Shown: positions 1 to 10,014 of the stretch, in pieces
How the letters are laid out: every line of letters starts with the position of its first letter
How positions within the stretch are numbered: the first letter of the stretch is position 1
From: an uncultured Roseibium sp.
GTDB lineage: Bacteria; Pseudomonadota; Alphaproteobacteria; Rhizobiales; Stappiaceae
NCBI RefSeq assembly: GCF_947499295.1
Contig: NZ_CANMNP010000009.1
Coordinates: forward strand, 172,732-236,731
Reading direction: 5' to 3'
DNA length: 64,000 nucleotides
Notes under the pieces: generated by a model
Told to the model about the DNA's origin: nothing
Database searches by the model: none
The model's input: the letters and a program-made list of their open reading frames with translations, nothing else
Made by a program: the position numbers and the translations under genes

Positions 1-15
1 CAGCATTCCCTAAGC

Positions 16-37
16 GATAAGCCTGCTCTGGCTTATC
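16..37. repeat. Short perfect hairpin downstream of the RTX gene
   Basis: GATAAGCC and GGCTTATC form an 8-bp perfect inverted repeat around a 6-nt loop. It lies about 270 bp beyond the stop codon of the minus-strand RTX gene. Neither strand has an adjoining T-run, so a classical intrinsic terminator is not shown. It could end or protect the very long RTX transcript. Confidence 0.4.
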
Positions 38-305
38 CAAATAGGGATAGTTTTCGATTTTTAACGAAAGAGTAGCCTGAGATTCGTGTCAGAAACTCAG
101 CAAGACCAGGGTACACATTGCGAAAGTCGAACGCTGAAATGGACAGCCCCGGCTGCGCATACCGACCTACCCAGTTTCATCTCGTTTCTGCAAAAACTAA
201 AGTCTTGCGGAGACTATCCGGATGATCTGGCGACCAAATCCGCCGGTTTCGCAGGCCGCAGGGCTGAAGCTGCCAAGTTTTTTCGACGCCTTGAGCGCTC
301 TCGGC
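38..305. other. Non-coding stretch, nothing recognised
   Basis: No reading frame here has a recognisable product or a convincing ribosome-binding site. It is the 3' flank of the RTX gene. No type I secretion ABC/MFP genes lie on this side within the window. Confidence 0.4.
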
Positions 306-3300
306 TCAGGCCGCGTTGACGGCAATGTTTGCTTCGGTGCCCTCGGTGTCGAGCACCACCCGGATCGTGTCGCCAATCGATGCGTGATCCTGGAGCGTCG
401 CGGCTTCCTGCCAGGCGTGATCGCCTTCTTTGCCGACTTCAACGCGAAGCTCACCGTTCTCACCGCGCTGGGCTCGGATGTATTCAGCCGCATCGGCCGC
501 TGAACCGAAAGCGTTGGCGAGCAGTTGGCCAAGGTCGAGCTTGTCGCCTTCTCCGAAGGTGTAATCGGTGATGATGTCGGCTTCGGCCAGGGAGTTGAGC
601 ACGAATGTGTCGGCGCCTGCACCTCCGGTCAGCGTGTCGAACCCGAGACCACCGATGAGAATGTCGTCGCCGTTGGAGCCAACCAGGATGTTGCCACCAT
701 CGTCCCCGGTGATGACAGATCCGGCGACAGTCACCGTTACCGTAGCTTCAGGTGTGCCACCGTTATCGCCGGACGCGTCCGCGCCGTTAACGACCGTTCC
801 GGGCGCTTCCGCGCTGTTGGAAACGGTAGAGGTCGTCAGAGGCGTTTCGTCCGACAGGACATCCAGGTCGATCGAGCGCGTCACGGTAGTGCCCTTCGCA
901 AAGACCAGCTCCAATTCGACTACATCCTTGCCGTGATATCCGTCAGCCGGTGTGTAGGTTACCGTGAAGTCTTCGCTGATGTCGACGCTGCCGATGGACG
1001 TATCGCCCTTGATATCGACGGAAGCAAGGCCCGCGGCGACCTCCTCCGCAGTCGCTGCATAGAGCACCATCGCAACCCCGGCCGCGACGGCCGCGGACTG
1101 GCGGTTAGTGTCGGCTTCGGTGTCGGCGGTGTCATCGTTAGCAGCGCCGAAGCTCACGCCGGTGTAAACGCCCTCAGAACCGTCCACCTTGGTGTAGGTG
1201 CCTTCCGCAAAGACTGTATTGCCGTCAACGGCCCGGTCGACCTTGCCTGCGTTGAGATCGATCGAAGAGATCCCGTGTTCGAACAGGCTCTGGAGTTCAC
1301 CCGCCTGGCTGAAACCGTCGGAGTTGGCATCCTGCCAGACCTTGATGTCGCTGAATGCGGCATCCTGAGTGTCGATCATGCCGTCACCATTGTCATCGAG
1401 CGAGGCCAGCGCTTCCAGAGAGTCCGCGAAAGAACCATCGTTGAAAACTTCGGAGAACACTTCCGATCCGTTTTCAATGGCCCCGGATCCGTCAAGATCG
1501 ACCACCAACATGCCGTCATCGGGGCCAACCCAGCCGATGGTCTCAGCCGTTCCATCAGCGTCAATATCGAAGACCACCGGGCCGGCGAGAAGCTCAGTGC
1601 CATCGCCGTCAAGATCGAGAATGATCGGGTCGGAGACTGTCACCAACAGACCGGCATCGTCGATCGTGTAGGTCTGGCCTCCAAATGAGAAGCCAAGGGT
1701 GGCGAACTCCACGATGGCCGGGTCGGCTGCGCCCGCCAAGGTGTATGCGGTCACAAAATCGGCATCCAAGCCGGTACCAGCTGTATTGAATTGAACGAGT
1801 AAATCGAAACCACTTTCGAGAACACGCACATAGTCGGACGAAGCCCCCCCACTACCAATCGCCGCCTCAAGCGCGTCTAGATAACTCTGAAAAGTGTCAC
1901 TGTCAGGCGTTGTCAGGGTGATCATCACATCATCGAAATTGATGACCTCAACGCTGTCCGTGATCGTGTCGGCGCCGTCACGGCTGACGACTGTATCTTT
2001 GATCGTGATTGTTCCGTCGGCATTTATGGTCAGGACATAGTCCGCTGCATCGCCGGTCAGGGAGATGCTGTCGGAGCCTTCGCCTCCATCGAAGAAATCG
2101 TCACCAGCACCGGATTGGAAGATATCACCGCCGCCATTGCCATTGAACACGACACTGTGGCTGCTCGTCATTTCGGACGCATCGACGGTATCGCCATCCC
2201 CGCCGCCATTGATCGTGATCGTCGTCGGATCGAGATCAGTGCCGGTGAAATCGCCGGAAACAACAAAGTTATCGGCACCGCCAAGGCCATTGACGTCAAT
2301 GTCTTCAATGCCGTCGAGTTCGGCGATGACGGTCGAAGCGCCCGTCGGCCCGGCCAGGCCGCGCGACACCACGATCTCCGTGTCGGCATCGAGCAAGCCG
2401 CCAAGGCCGGTCCGAATGTTGTAGTCGGTTACCGTCTCGATGAAGAAGGTCTCATCGGCGGACGCTTCGCCGGTGACATCAAAGGTGTCTATGTCGGTGC
2501 CACCATCGACAATGTCGCGGCCATCGCCAACCGTCCAAAAGATCGTGTCGTCGCCGGCACCGGTGCCGATCGTGTCATCACCAGCGCCAAGAGTAACCTG
2601 GTCGTTGAAACCCGTTCCGGTGATATCGTCATTACCGGCGCTGTTATCGTAGATGCTGACCTCCGGCACGTCGCCAGTAAAGGTGTTGGTGGCGCTGACG
2701 ATTGCGCTGACATCCGTTGCGCCAGAAGTCTCAACGCCGATGCCGATCTGCTCAAGTTGATTGTCCATGAAGCTGTTACCGGAAATAGCATCAGCATCGG
2801 CACCGTCATTTGCCAGGCCGACAAAGTTATCTTGCAGAACGTTGTCAGTGATCGTTGCATTCGAGCCCGGATTGAGAAAGATGCCGGTCGTGAAGCCTGA
2901 AATCTTTGAATTGCTGACGTCCAGCCCGTCTGCATCGCCTATTTCGTTAAGCACGCCGCGCGCATTGCCGAAACCGCCCGTGCGCTCGATCAGCATATTG
3001 GTGATGGTGATATCGTCCGCCACGACGTAAATGCCGGGCGTCGTACCTGCCGATGCATCCTGCAGGATATGTACACCATCGATCGTGCTGTCTTCTGAGC
3101 CTGTGTCAAAGGTGAAAGAGCCGGTGACCACGCTTTCCGTGCCGCGCGACGCATCGTCTCCGGAAACGTCTTCATTAGCGCCAAGGATCGTCAAATCCTT
3201 GTCGACGGTGACGTCTTCATCGTAGGTGCCGGGCCCGAGCAGGATCGTGTCGCCGTCTAAGGTGCCGACATTGTCGATGGCGTCCTGGATCGTGGTGTAA

Positions 3301-6300
3301 GTCGCTTTCAGGGCGTTCGTCGTGCCGTCGAACACCCGCACCAGCCCGGTATGCGTCACGGTTACGGAAAACTCGCCCGTGGCGCTGTCGCCGTCGCCGT
3401 CTGTCGCCGTGATGTTGAATGTCAGGTTGATCTCATTGGCCGCGGCGCTTGGGACCGCCAGTGTGTCGAGATTGGCCAGCAACGTAAATGTGTATTCGAC
3501 CGTCGTGTCGTCGAGCGACACGGTGAAGACCTGATTGGCGTCCGGATCGGCGCCGGTGTAGCCCACAAGGGTGCCGTTCACGAAGTCAAAACTTACCGAG
3601 GCGCCATTCGACGTGAGGGTAGTGCCGGTACCTGTACCGTCGGTCACCGTCACATTGTTCTCAGCGGTCGTTGTGTCGGTGAAGGTTGCCGAGCGGTCAC
3701 CCGTTCCGTTGCTGCCATTGTTGCCGTCGTCGGCACCGAAATCGATGCCGAGCGAACCGCTGATACCGTTATCGTCCGCGCTGGATGTCAGCAGGACATC
3801 CGCGTTGATGACGCCGTCTTCAACGAGGGTCGCAACGATTTCCGGCACGTCGTCGGCGACATTTACCGTCACCAGGCCGGTCAGCGTGACTGCGTCGCCA
3901 TCGCCGTCGGAGGCATCAATGAACTGGCCCAACTCAAGCGCGATCGGGTCGTCGGTGCCGTGGTCGAACTGCTGGAGCAAAGTGAAAACGGCGTCTGTTC
4001 CGTCGAGCGTCAGGGTGAAGAGGATTGTGTCATCATCGTCGAGTGTGCCGTTATCCGGATCGGTCGTACCGTCGTCGACGAAGCCGCTGATGGTTGTGCC
4101 GTCCGAGACGATGCGCACCTGAGTGCCGCCGGCAGTCAGTAAACCGAAGTCCTGCGCTGCAAACGTCTGGAGCGAGAAACCGCCGCCGTCGACGCCGAAA
4201 TCGACGGTAGACGCGAGATCGAGCGTGGCGATGAAGGATCCTGTGCCTGCCTGGAACACATAGACCTGGCCGACATCCGAACCCTGCGTTGCGTCTCCCG
4301 GCGCACCAACGGCGATGGTGTTGCCCTCGATTGAAACCGAAGCACCCATGTCATCTCTGCCGAATGAGGACGGCGTCGGGTCCTCCAGCGTTTGGATCAG
4401 GTCTCCCGTCGTTGCGTCGAAAACATAGCTGCGGCCGCCTTCATTTCCACCCGCGTCGCGGGCCGACGCGCCGATAACGACCTGGTTGCCGTCGATGGCG
4501 ACGGAAAACCCAAAAAAGCCGGCCTGGACGGGTTCAGGGTCATCGAAAGTATGAAGCAGCTGGGACGTACCGGTCGTTTCATCAAAGGAATACAGATAGA
4601 CTTGGCCACCATTTAGCGCGGTCGTGTCGTCCCCTCGCGCGCCGACCACCACGAGATTGCCCTGGATCGCGACATCGGACCCGAAAAAGTCCAGACTGTT
4701 CGGGCTAGGGTCAGTGAAGGACAGGATGAAGTTGCCTGCGGTATCGAACAGGTGCACCTCGCCCACGGATGTGCCGTTGCTCGGGGCGGAGACGACGAGG
4801 AAATCGCCGTCGATGTCAACCGCATCGCCGAACCGGTCTTCTCTCGAAGGGTTCGGGTTTCTGATGAAAATTGACGGGTCCGGGTTGCTCGGGTTGCTGG
4901 CATCGAAAAGATATGCTTGCCCGCCTCTTGTCCCCCCGTCAGGAACCCCGACGGCGCCAATCAGCAGCAGATTACCCGATATGGCCACATCGGAGCCAAA
5001 CAGAGCTTCTCCGGGACGGAACACCCCGTTGAACAACGGCGCATCGTAGCTCGTGATCAGGTCGCCTGTCGTTGCGTCAAACAAGTGAGCTTCGCCCTGA
5101 CGGGGCCCGCCCTGGGCATCAAAAGGAGCGCCGACAAGGATAAGGTTTTCTTCCATGTCGACAGAAACGCCGAACTGCGGTCCACCAAAGAAACTTCCAC
5201 GGCTGAAACCGGCGCCGTCGAATGTGTGGACAAGGTCGCCGGTGGCCAGATTGAAAAGATGGACGTCGCCGAAATCTCTACCATTGCGCTCGTCGCGCGG
5301 CGACCCTACCAGCAAAAAGTTTTCAAAAACGGCGACGGACGCCCCGAAACCGTCCGCGCTGGTCACCGCGGGGTCGTCGAAGATGACTGGCGCGCCCGCC
5401 TCGTCCACCGTCGCCGTCACCGCGACGTCAGTCAGCTCCGGGCCATCGTCGGTGATGCGGATGATCTCATAAAATTCGCTCCCTAGCGGATCCGTCAGAT
5501 CTCCTTCAACATCTCCGTCGCCATCGGTAACAGTGAAGTCCAAGTACAGATCAATGGGATCATTGTCGCCTGTCCCCGGATCGGGGTGGTCGAAAGCCGC
5601 CAGCTGCGTGAAATCATAACTACCTTCCGGCCGAACGACGACCTCGAAGACGTTTTGCAGTGAGGTCTCCGTCTTACCGATGATTGTTATCACCCCGGTG
5701 GCAGTGTTCGTACTTACGTCGGTGGTTACCCGTTCGCCGCCGACCGTTAAATAGTCAGTGTCTTCAATCAACGGAAAGCTGGAAAGAAAAATGTCGTCGC
5801 GGCTGACGAAGCCATCATCATCCGAGAACACTGCTGCGTTGGTTACGACTGCACCATCGGCACCTGGATCAAACTGGAGCTGCCCGCTGACTATGGTCTC
5901 CAGACTATCTGCTTCATTAACTTCAACAGGATCGAAGGGGTTGGGCTCAATGGGATCGGGCCCGTCATCGTCGAAGGTAATCCGGTCGCTGATGTCCTCG
6001 CGTGTTGAAACGGTATCGCCGTCAGCGTCGGTTACCGTGAGCTGGGCCCAAACCGAACCTGGATTAACCGTGCTGTCGTTGCCAATCGCGATGTCTTCAT
6101 CAGAGCTGTCGGGATCGTCGTGCCAAAGCGACACATACTGGGCAATGCTGATGCTGCCATCATCTTCAATGGCTATGGCAAAAGCGGCTGGGTCGTTTGC
6201 GTCCGCAGTAGCGCCAATGTCATCATACCGGCCAACGATCAGACCCCCCTCTACAAAGAGGAAGATCTCCTCTCCTGGGCCGGTGTCTGCTTCACCCGTT

Positions 6301-8273
6301 GTGTAGAGGCCGGACGAAACCGGGCCCGTTGAATCGGCACCTGCGGCATCCACCAGCACCAATTCAAGCGACTGATCCTGGATCGGCGCGTCGGCACCGG
6401 CATCGAGTGATGCGCCCACATCAATCACGGTGTCCCGTGCATAGATCGGACCGAATGGAAGAAGGTCGTCGTCGGAGCCAACACCACCAGCACTGTTGAG
6501 CACGTTGGCGAAAAGATCGATCACATCCTGATCGTATTCCCCTGTGGTCTCATCGAACACATTGTCGCTGTGCTGCTCACCGTCGGACGTCTCATCGACG
6601 CGAACGGTACCTGGGCTCGGATCACGACGTGTCGGGGTCGAGTCCAGAAGTACAAACTGCGGGTCAGGCACATCATCGTTGATGACGACGGCGAAACTGC
6701 CGGTCACGCTGTCGCCGTCGCTGTCAGTCGCGGTGAAGTCGGCGCTGAGTGTCAGAGCGTCGCTTTCGTCCTCACCGCCAGAGCCGGTTTGATCAAGGTG
6801 GTCCACATTGTCATGCAGGGTGAAGCTGTAGCTGCCTTCGTCAGAAGCCGAAGAGCCATCATCAAGGCTAAGGCTGAACACAAGACGGTCACCAGCGGTG
6901 CGGCCCTCGATGGATGTGACCGAACCGTCCGTACTCGTGCCGGTGATAACGACAAGAACCGCTTCCCCGTTGGACGTCAAAGCCGTGCCGCCGGCCGTAA
7001 CCACCGCAACACCGCCGGTGACGTTGAGGCCGACCTGACGGTCAATGCCATCGGAGACCGTACCCTGGCCTTCGTCCCAACTGTCCGCTCCCCAGTTGAT
7101 ACCAAGCGAACCGGTCACCGTTGCAGTGGTAAACGCGCCCGTGCTCGCATCAGCCTCTTCGGTCACCACCCCAAGGATATTCCCCGCGATCACTGGCGTA
7201 TCGTCATCTACACTCACCGTCAGTGTGGAGCTTGCAGAATCGCCATTGAAATCGGTGGTGGTGAAGCCGAATAGTAGAGGCAGACTGGTACCCTGGTTCG
7301 CGCCGTCATGATCCAGGTTTTCATAAAGGATGATTTCGTAGGCTCCGCCGAAATCTTGAACATCGCCGGTGACGATGAGTTCGACAGTAAAAACAATTTC
7401 GCCCGAGCCGTCGGTCTTTGTTGCGGTCAAGAACTCACCGCCAGGAGAAGCTGCGTTCTGCGAGAAGGTCAGTTCCAAGGGCACGCCGTCAGACGTCAGA
7501 TCTGCCGGGAGGTTGTCCTGATCGAATAAGAGACTGATCTCGTTGATCGTTCCGGCGTTCTGGCCGAAACTGAGACCCAAATCGCCGGAGGACGTCAGGG
7601 GAAGATCTCCGGCCCCGTTGGGCTCCGTTCCGTCGGCCAGATTGGCCTCGTCGAGCGAGACTTCAACCGCACCGCCAATGACCGGAGCCGAATTTGGCAA
7701 ATCCGGTGTCTCGTCGTCCGCGCTGCCGCCATCGCTTTCCGGCCCATCGCCGGTTAAAAGCTCGTCCGCGCCCGCGCCATCGCTTTCCGGCGGTTCACCC
7801 GTCAAAAGGTCGGCAACTCTCAAGCCGTCGCCAAGATCCCCAATCGAGACGTCTTCAAAGGCCTGGCCGCTTCCCTGCGGCCCGCCCAAAGCCGTTGCAA
7901 GATTGGTTGTTTCACCCGATGCAGTCTGGATCTCGTCGGCAAGCTGAAGATTGGCGATCGCCGTGAATTCATCGATAGAGAGCGTCTCGCCTTCTCCCAC
8001 CAAGGCGATTTGTGAATTGACGTCACCCTCGAAGAAATTCTGGATGAGGACGGTTCCTCCATCAGGGAAAATCATCTGCAGGTCGCCATCGATCCTGATG
8101 AAGGAAATGTCTTCGCTCAGGATTTGCCTGAAATCAACCAGTTGGCCGGACGCAAGAAACGTGACGATGCTCTGCTGCGCGTCTGGACGTGTAACAACCA
8201 GAAGTCCATCTGCTACATCTTCGTTTGCGTTGTTGGAGACGTTGGCTGGGGCGATCCGCACGATCTCGTTCAT
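306..8273 (-). CDS. Giant RTX / T1SS-143-repeat adhesin with FG-GAP propeller and beta-helix
   Basis: A 2655-residue acidic, Asp/Gly-rich protein, probably exported by a type I secretion system and acting at or outside the cell surface. Residues 1-200 resemble the N-terminal region of large T1SS adhesins. Tandem DUF5801/T1SS-143-type beta domains (DDDTPVIAG-like linkers) fill roughly 200-960 and 1355-1640. Seven FG-GAP repeats occupy about 964-1355. A pectate-lyase-like right-handed beta-helix covers about 1643-1860. RTX nonapeptide-like stretches (LGAGDDTIGTGAGDDTI) follow at about 1880-2110, then EF-hand-like DxDxDG loops at about 2215-2340. The last 130 residues carry GGLGFDTLTGGAGADTFVL and a C-terminal secretion-target region. 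No signal peptide is visible, as expected for T1SS. The secretion genes are not in the window. Ligand and exact role are unknown; adhesion or biofilm formation is inference from architecture. Confidence 0.9.
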   Translation of the reverse strand: MNEIVRIAPANVSNNANEDVADGLLVVTRPDAQQSIVTFLASGQLVDFRQILSEDISFIRIDGDLQMIFPDGGTVLIQNFFEGDVNSQIALVGEGETLSIDEFTAIANLQLADEIQTASGETTNLATALGGPQGSGQAFEDVSIGDLGDGLRVADLLTGEPPESDGAGADELLTGDGPESDGGSADDETPDLPNSAPVIGGAVEVSLDEANLADGTEPNGAGDLPLTSSGDLGLSFGQNAGTINEISLLFDQDNLPADLTSDGVPLELTFSQNAASPGGEFLTATKTDGSGEIVFTVELIVTGDVQDFGGAYEIILYENLDHDGANQGTSLPLLFGFTTTDFNGDSASSTLTVSVDDDTPVIAGNILGVVTEEADASTGAFTTATVTGSLGINWGADSWDEGQGTVSDGIDRQVGLNVTGGVAVVTAGGTALTSNGEAVLVVITGTSTDGSVTSIEGRTAGDRLVFSLSLDDGSSASDEGSYSFTLHDNVDHLDQTGSGGEDESDALTLSADFTATDSDGDSVTGSFAVVINDDVPDPQFVLLDSTPTRRDPSPGTVRVDETSDGEQHSDNVFDETTGEYDQDVIDLFANVLNSAGGVGSDDDLLPFGPIYARDTVIDVGASLDAGADAPIQDQSLELVLVDAAGADSTGPVSSGLYTTGEADTGPGEEIFLFVEGGLIVGRYDDIGATADANDPAAFAIAIEDDGSISIAQYVSLWHDDPDSSDEDIAIGNDSTVNPGSVWAQLTVTDADGDTVSTREDISDRITFDDDGPDPIEPNPFDPVEVNEADSLETIVSGQLQFDPGADGAVVTNAAVFSDDDGFVSRDDIFLSSFPLIEDTDYLTVGGERVTTDVSTNTATGVITIIGKTETSLQNVFEVVVRPEGSYDFTQLAAFDHPDPGTGDNDPIDLYLDFTVTDGDGDVEGDLTDPLGSEFYEIIRITDDGPELTDVAVTATVDEAGAPVIFDDPAVTSADGFGASVAVFENFLLVGSPRDERNGRDFGDVHLFNLATGDLVHTFDGAGFSRGSFFGGPQFGVSVDMEENLILVGAPFDAQGGPRQGEAHLFDATTGDLITSYDAPLFNGVFRPGEALFGSDVAISGNLLLIGAVGVPDGGTRGGQAYLFDASNPSNPDPSIFIRNPNPSREDRFGDAVDIDGDFLVVSAPSNGTSVGEVHLFDTAGNFILSFTDPSPNSLDFFGSDVAIQGNLVVVGARGDDTTALNGGQVYLYSFDETTGTSQLLHTFDDPEPVQAGFFGFSVAIDGNQVVIGASARDAGGNEGGRSYVFDATTGDLIQTLEDPTPSSFGRDDMGASVSIEGNTIAVGAPGDATQGSDVGQVYVFQAGTGSFIATLDLASTVDFGVDGGGFSLQTFAAQDFGLLTAGGTQVRIVSDGTTISGFVDDGTTDPDNGTLDDDDTILFTLTLDGTDAVFTLLQQFDHGTDDPIALELGQFIDASDGDGDAVTLTGLVTVNVADDVPEIVATLVEDGVINADVLLTSSADDNGISGSLGIDFGADDGNNGSNGTGDRSATFTDTTTAENNVTVTDGTGTGTTLTSNGASVSFDFVNGTLVGYTGADPDANQVFTVSLDDTTVEYTFTLLANLDTLAVPSAAANEINLTFNITATDGDGDSATGEFSVTVTHTGLVRVFDGTTNALKATYTTIQDAIDNVGTLDGDTILLGPGTYDEDVTVDKDLTILGANEDVSGDDASRGTESVVTGSFTFDTGSEDSTIDGVHILQDASAGTTPGIYVVADDITITNMLIERTGGFGNARGVLNEIGDADGLDVSNSKISGFTTGIFLNPGSNATITDNVLQDNFVGLANDGADADAISGNSFMDNQLEQIGIGVETSGATDVSAIVSATNTFTGDVPEVSIYDNSAGNDDITGTGFNDQVTLGAGDDTIGTGAGDDTIFWTVGDGRDIVDGGTDIDTFDVTGEASADETFFIETVTDYNIRTGLGGLLDADTEIVVSRGLAGPTGASTVIAELDGIEDIDVNGLGGADNFVVSGDFTGTDLDPTTITINGGGDGDTVDASEMTSSHSVVFNGNGGGDIFQSGAGDDFFDGGEGSDSISLTGDAADYVLTINADGTITIKDTVVSRDGADTITDSVEVINFDDVMITLTTPDSDTFQSYLDALEAAIGSGGASSDYVRVLESGFDLLVQFNTAGTGLDADFVTAYTLAGAADPAIVEFATLGFSFGGQTYTIDDAGLLVTVSDPIILDLDGDGTELLAGPVVFDIDADGTAETIGWVGPDDGMLVVDLDGSGAIENGSEVFSEVFNDGSFADSLEALASLDDNGDGMIDTQDAAFSDIKVWQDANSDGFSQAGELQSLFEHGISSIDLNAGKVDRAVDGNTVFAEGTYTKVDGSEGVYTGVSFGAANDDTADTEADTNRQSAAVAAGVAMVLYAATAEEVAAGLASVDIKGDTSIGSVDISEDFTVTYTPADGYHGKDVVELELVFAKGTTVTRSIDLDVLSDETPLTTSTVSNSAEAPGTVVNGADASGDNGGTPEATVTVTVAGSVITGDDGGNILVGSNGDDILIGGLGFDTLTGGAGADTFVLNSLAEADIITDYTFGEGDKLDLGQLLANAFGSAADAAEYIRAQRGENGELRVEVGKEGDHAWQEAATLQDHASIGDTIRVVLDTEGTEANIAVNAA

Positions 8274-8987
8274 TCCTGGGCACTCTGCACATTGGCGGTT
8301 TTAACTAGACTTGCACTCCCACCGTTTACAGTTTTTTACCCTTATAAATAGCCCACGTTTCATTAACTTTAGAAAAGGTAAATACGCAAGTTCAATTCTG
8401 AACGAAATTTCCAAGTAAAATTAACAAAACAGAAGACGTCAAAAATACAAAATACGTGTGAAATAATCAAAATTTCATCTTTTATAATAAATTAATAGCA
8501 AAATTCATAATACTTAAAAGAAATGTTTCAGAAATTTATTTAAAACTTGAAAGCCTTCAGCTAGAAAGAGCATTTACGCAAATTCAGCAGGTCATTTTCC
8601 AATCTGGACTGCTCACAACTCAAATCGTGAGGCACTAATCGTGCTCGACTGCAGCGATTTGATCGCCGGTGAGATCTGCCCCTCGCCCAATTAAGTGACC
8701 CGCAAGATTTTTAGAGAAATGGAGGAGCTTGAACGTCCGCGAAGCGCCATACGCCAGAAGAAATTGTCTCGAACCACCGCCCCATTTCAAGCATTTTCGG
8801 TTGTGGTCAATAGGTACAATTGGTTCGTTTAGCAAAAGCAGCCCAGCGTTTTGATATAAGGATAGATTAACGATCACAGGTCGCAAAAATACCTTTCCCA
8901 AATCACATCAAGGTTTGCGAGAAAACCAAACCAAACCGGAATCCGATGGGTCGGGGATAATGGCGGTAACGGTCCTCCGCTATTAGA
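8274..8987. other. AT-rich upstream region of the RTX gene, gene-poor
   Basis: From about 8330 to 8560 the sequence is strikingly AT-rich (long A/T runs) compared with the GC-rich surroundings. This is directly upstream of the RTX start codon and is the likely location of its promoter and of silencer-type or regulator binding. No credible gene was found. The right part carries a short IS3-like coding remnant, listed separately. Confidence 0.45.
8742..8768 (+). mobile_element. Tiny IS3-family OrfA remnant (plus strand)
   Basis: In one plus-strand frame the nine residues KRHTPEEIV appear. They resemble the N-terminus of IS3-family (IS407-like) OrfA proteins from memory. The frame runs into a stop about 45 nt further on and shows no helix-turn-helix continuation. 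It is only supportive because a second IS3-like fragment lies 300 bp away on the other strand. A chance match is possible. Confidence 0.25.
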
Positions 8988-9191
8988 TCAACATGATCTA
9001 GCGCGGTCAAATTTGCGGTAACACAACTTGATTGCTCTCATATTCGGATCGAAGAATTTCTTCTTCCACGCATTAGGTGAATGAGCGCTGACACCCGGAC
9101 GCTTCGAGACCACAGCAACAGGAGAACCAAGCCCCGTGATTTGAGCCGCCACGGCCCGCTTGAAATCGCCACTGAAATCGCTCGTGTCCAT
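8988..9191 (-). pseudogene. Decayed IS3-family transposase OrfA fragment
   Basis: The first ~46 residues of this 67-codon frame (SDFSGDFKRAVAAQITGLG and VVSKRPGVSAHSPNAWKKKF) read like the helix-turn-helix N-terminus of an IS3-family OrfA. The homology stops after KKKF, where family members continue into a leucine-zipper region, and the frame ends soon after. No OrfB and no terminal inverted repeats were found. It is most simply the relic of an old insertion between the RTX gene and the Lrp gene. Confidence 0.5.
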
Positions 9192-9435
9192 GATGGCCCC
9201 CTTCCCCCAAAATTAGAATGAAGACGTCCACAAATCACAGGACTGGTCCCTCCCGGTCTTTGAAGATGAGCCAAAACCTCTCCGTCGAGCAATCAGCTTA
9301 TTTGCACCCAAAGGCGCTGATGGAAAAACCCGACAGTCATCGCCACACGCAAAAGATCCGTCGGCTTCGCGCTTGGCTTGAGTGTATGAACGATGTGAAC
9401 AAGGGCTATAGATCCCAGGCTCCGAGCCCAAGGGA

Positions 9436-9891
9436 TCAGCTTGTGGGGGTTAGCGGCGGCAGCCGGTTTTCAATGATCGTCGATTTGACGATTGAGGTAT
9501 GCGTTTCCGCCCGATCATGGAACGGCAGCAGGATCTCATCCAGCTCTGCCACATCCCGCAGAACCAGACGGGCAACATAACAATCATCGCCTGTGACACG
9601 GTCACACGACATGAAACGCGGTTGCTGTTCAAGCATCTGTTCCACGATATGCAACTGACCGCTGCGGGGTTTTATCCTGACCAGCGCTTGAATGGTGTAT
9701 CCAAAACTGCGCAAGTCTATTTGCGCACCAAACCCCGAGATATAGCCCCGTTCCTGCAAGTTGCGCAGTCGCTCGCCAACCGCTGGTCCAGACAATCCAA
9801 TTTCTTTGCCAACCTCCGCCAGACTCGTGCGGCTATTGGCCTTCAGAATTTCCACAATCTGACAGTCAATTTGATCAATCAATTTCGACAT
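9436..9891 (-). CDS. Lrp/AsnC-family transcriptional regulator
   Basis: A 151-residue protein of usual Lrp size. An N-terminal winged helix-turn-helix spans about 5-60 (IVEILKANSRTSLAEVGKEI). A C-terminal RAM effector-binding domain spans about 68-140, including the CDRVTGDDCYVARL stretch typical of the ligand/oligomer interface. It is transcribed divergently from the PhzF-Rid-LysE set 120 bp away. It is therefore the probable local regulator of those genes, sensing an amino acid, by analogy with LysE-type exporters controlled by Lrp-like proteins. Start ATG at 9891 gives full family length. Confidence 0.88.
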   Translation of the reverse strand: MSKLIDQIDCQIVEILKANSRTSLAEVGKEIGLSGPAVGERLRNLQERGYISGFGAQIDLRSFGYTIQALVRIKPRSGQLHIVEQMLEQQPRFMSCDRVTGDDCYVARLVLRDVAELDEILLPFHDRAETHTSIVKSTIIENRLPPLTPTS

Positions 9892-10014
9892 GCAAAAAAT
9901 TTATCCGAAATACCATCGAGATGAAAGATTTTTCAGCCAAACGCAATTGATTTGTTCGGGACGAGCTGCCGCGGCACCCGGTATTGTCACGCCACATGAC
10001 ATGAGGAGATATTG

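Noticed and set aside
525..1688. Long plus-strand frame (387 codons) inside the RTX gene, and similar ones at 2115-2900, 3351-4142, 4917-5486 and 6570-7274
   Set aside because: All are antisense to the repetitive GC-rich RTX gene. Their composition is low in family-like motifs, and the minus-strand frame encodes clear domains throughout.
306..8273. Repeated GTCGTCGCC-like runs that could look like a CRISPR or tandem DNA repeat
   Set aside because: They are codon-level echoes of Asp/Gly-rich protein repeats inside the RTX gene. There are no regularly spaced identical repeats with unique spacers.
8635..8901. Minus-strand 88-codon frame in the intergenic region after the RTX gene
   Set aside because: No family resemblance and no good ribosome-binding site, and it overlaps a better IS3-like remnant on the other strand.
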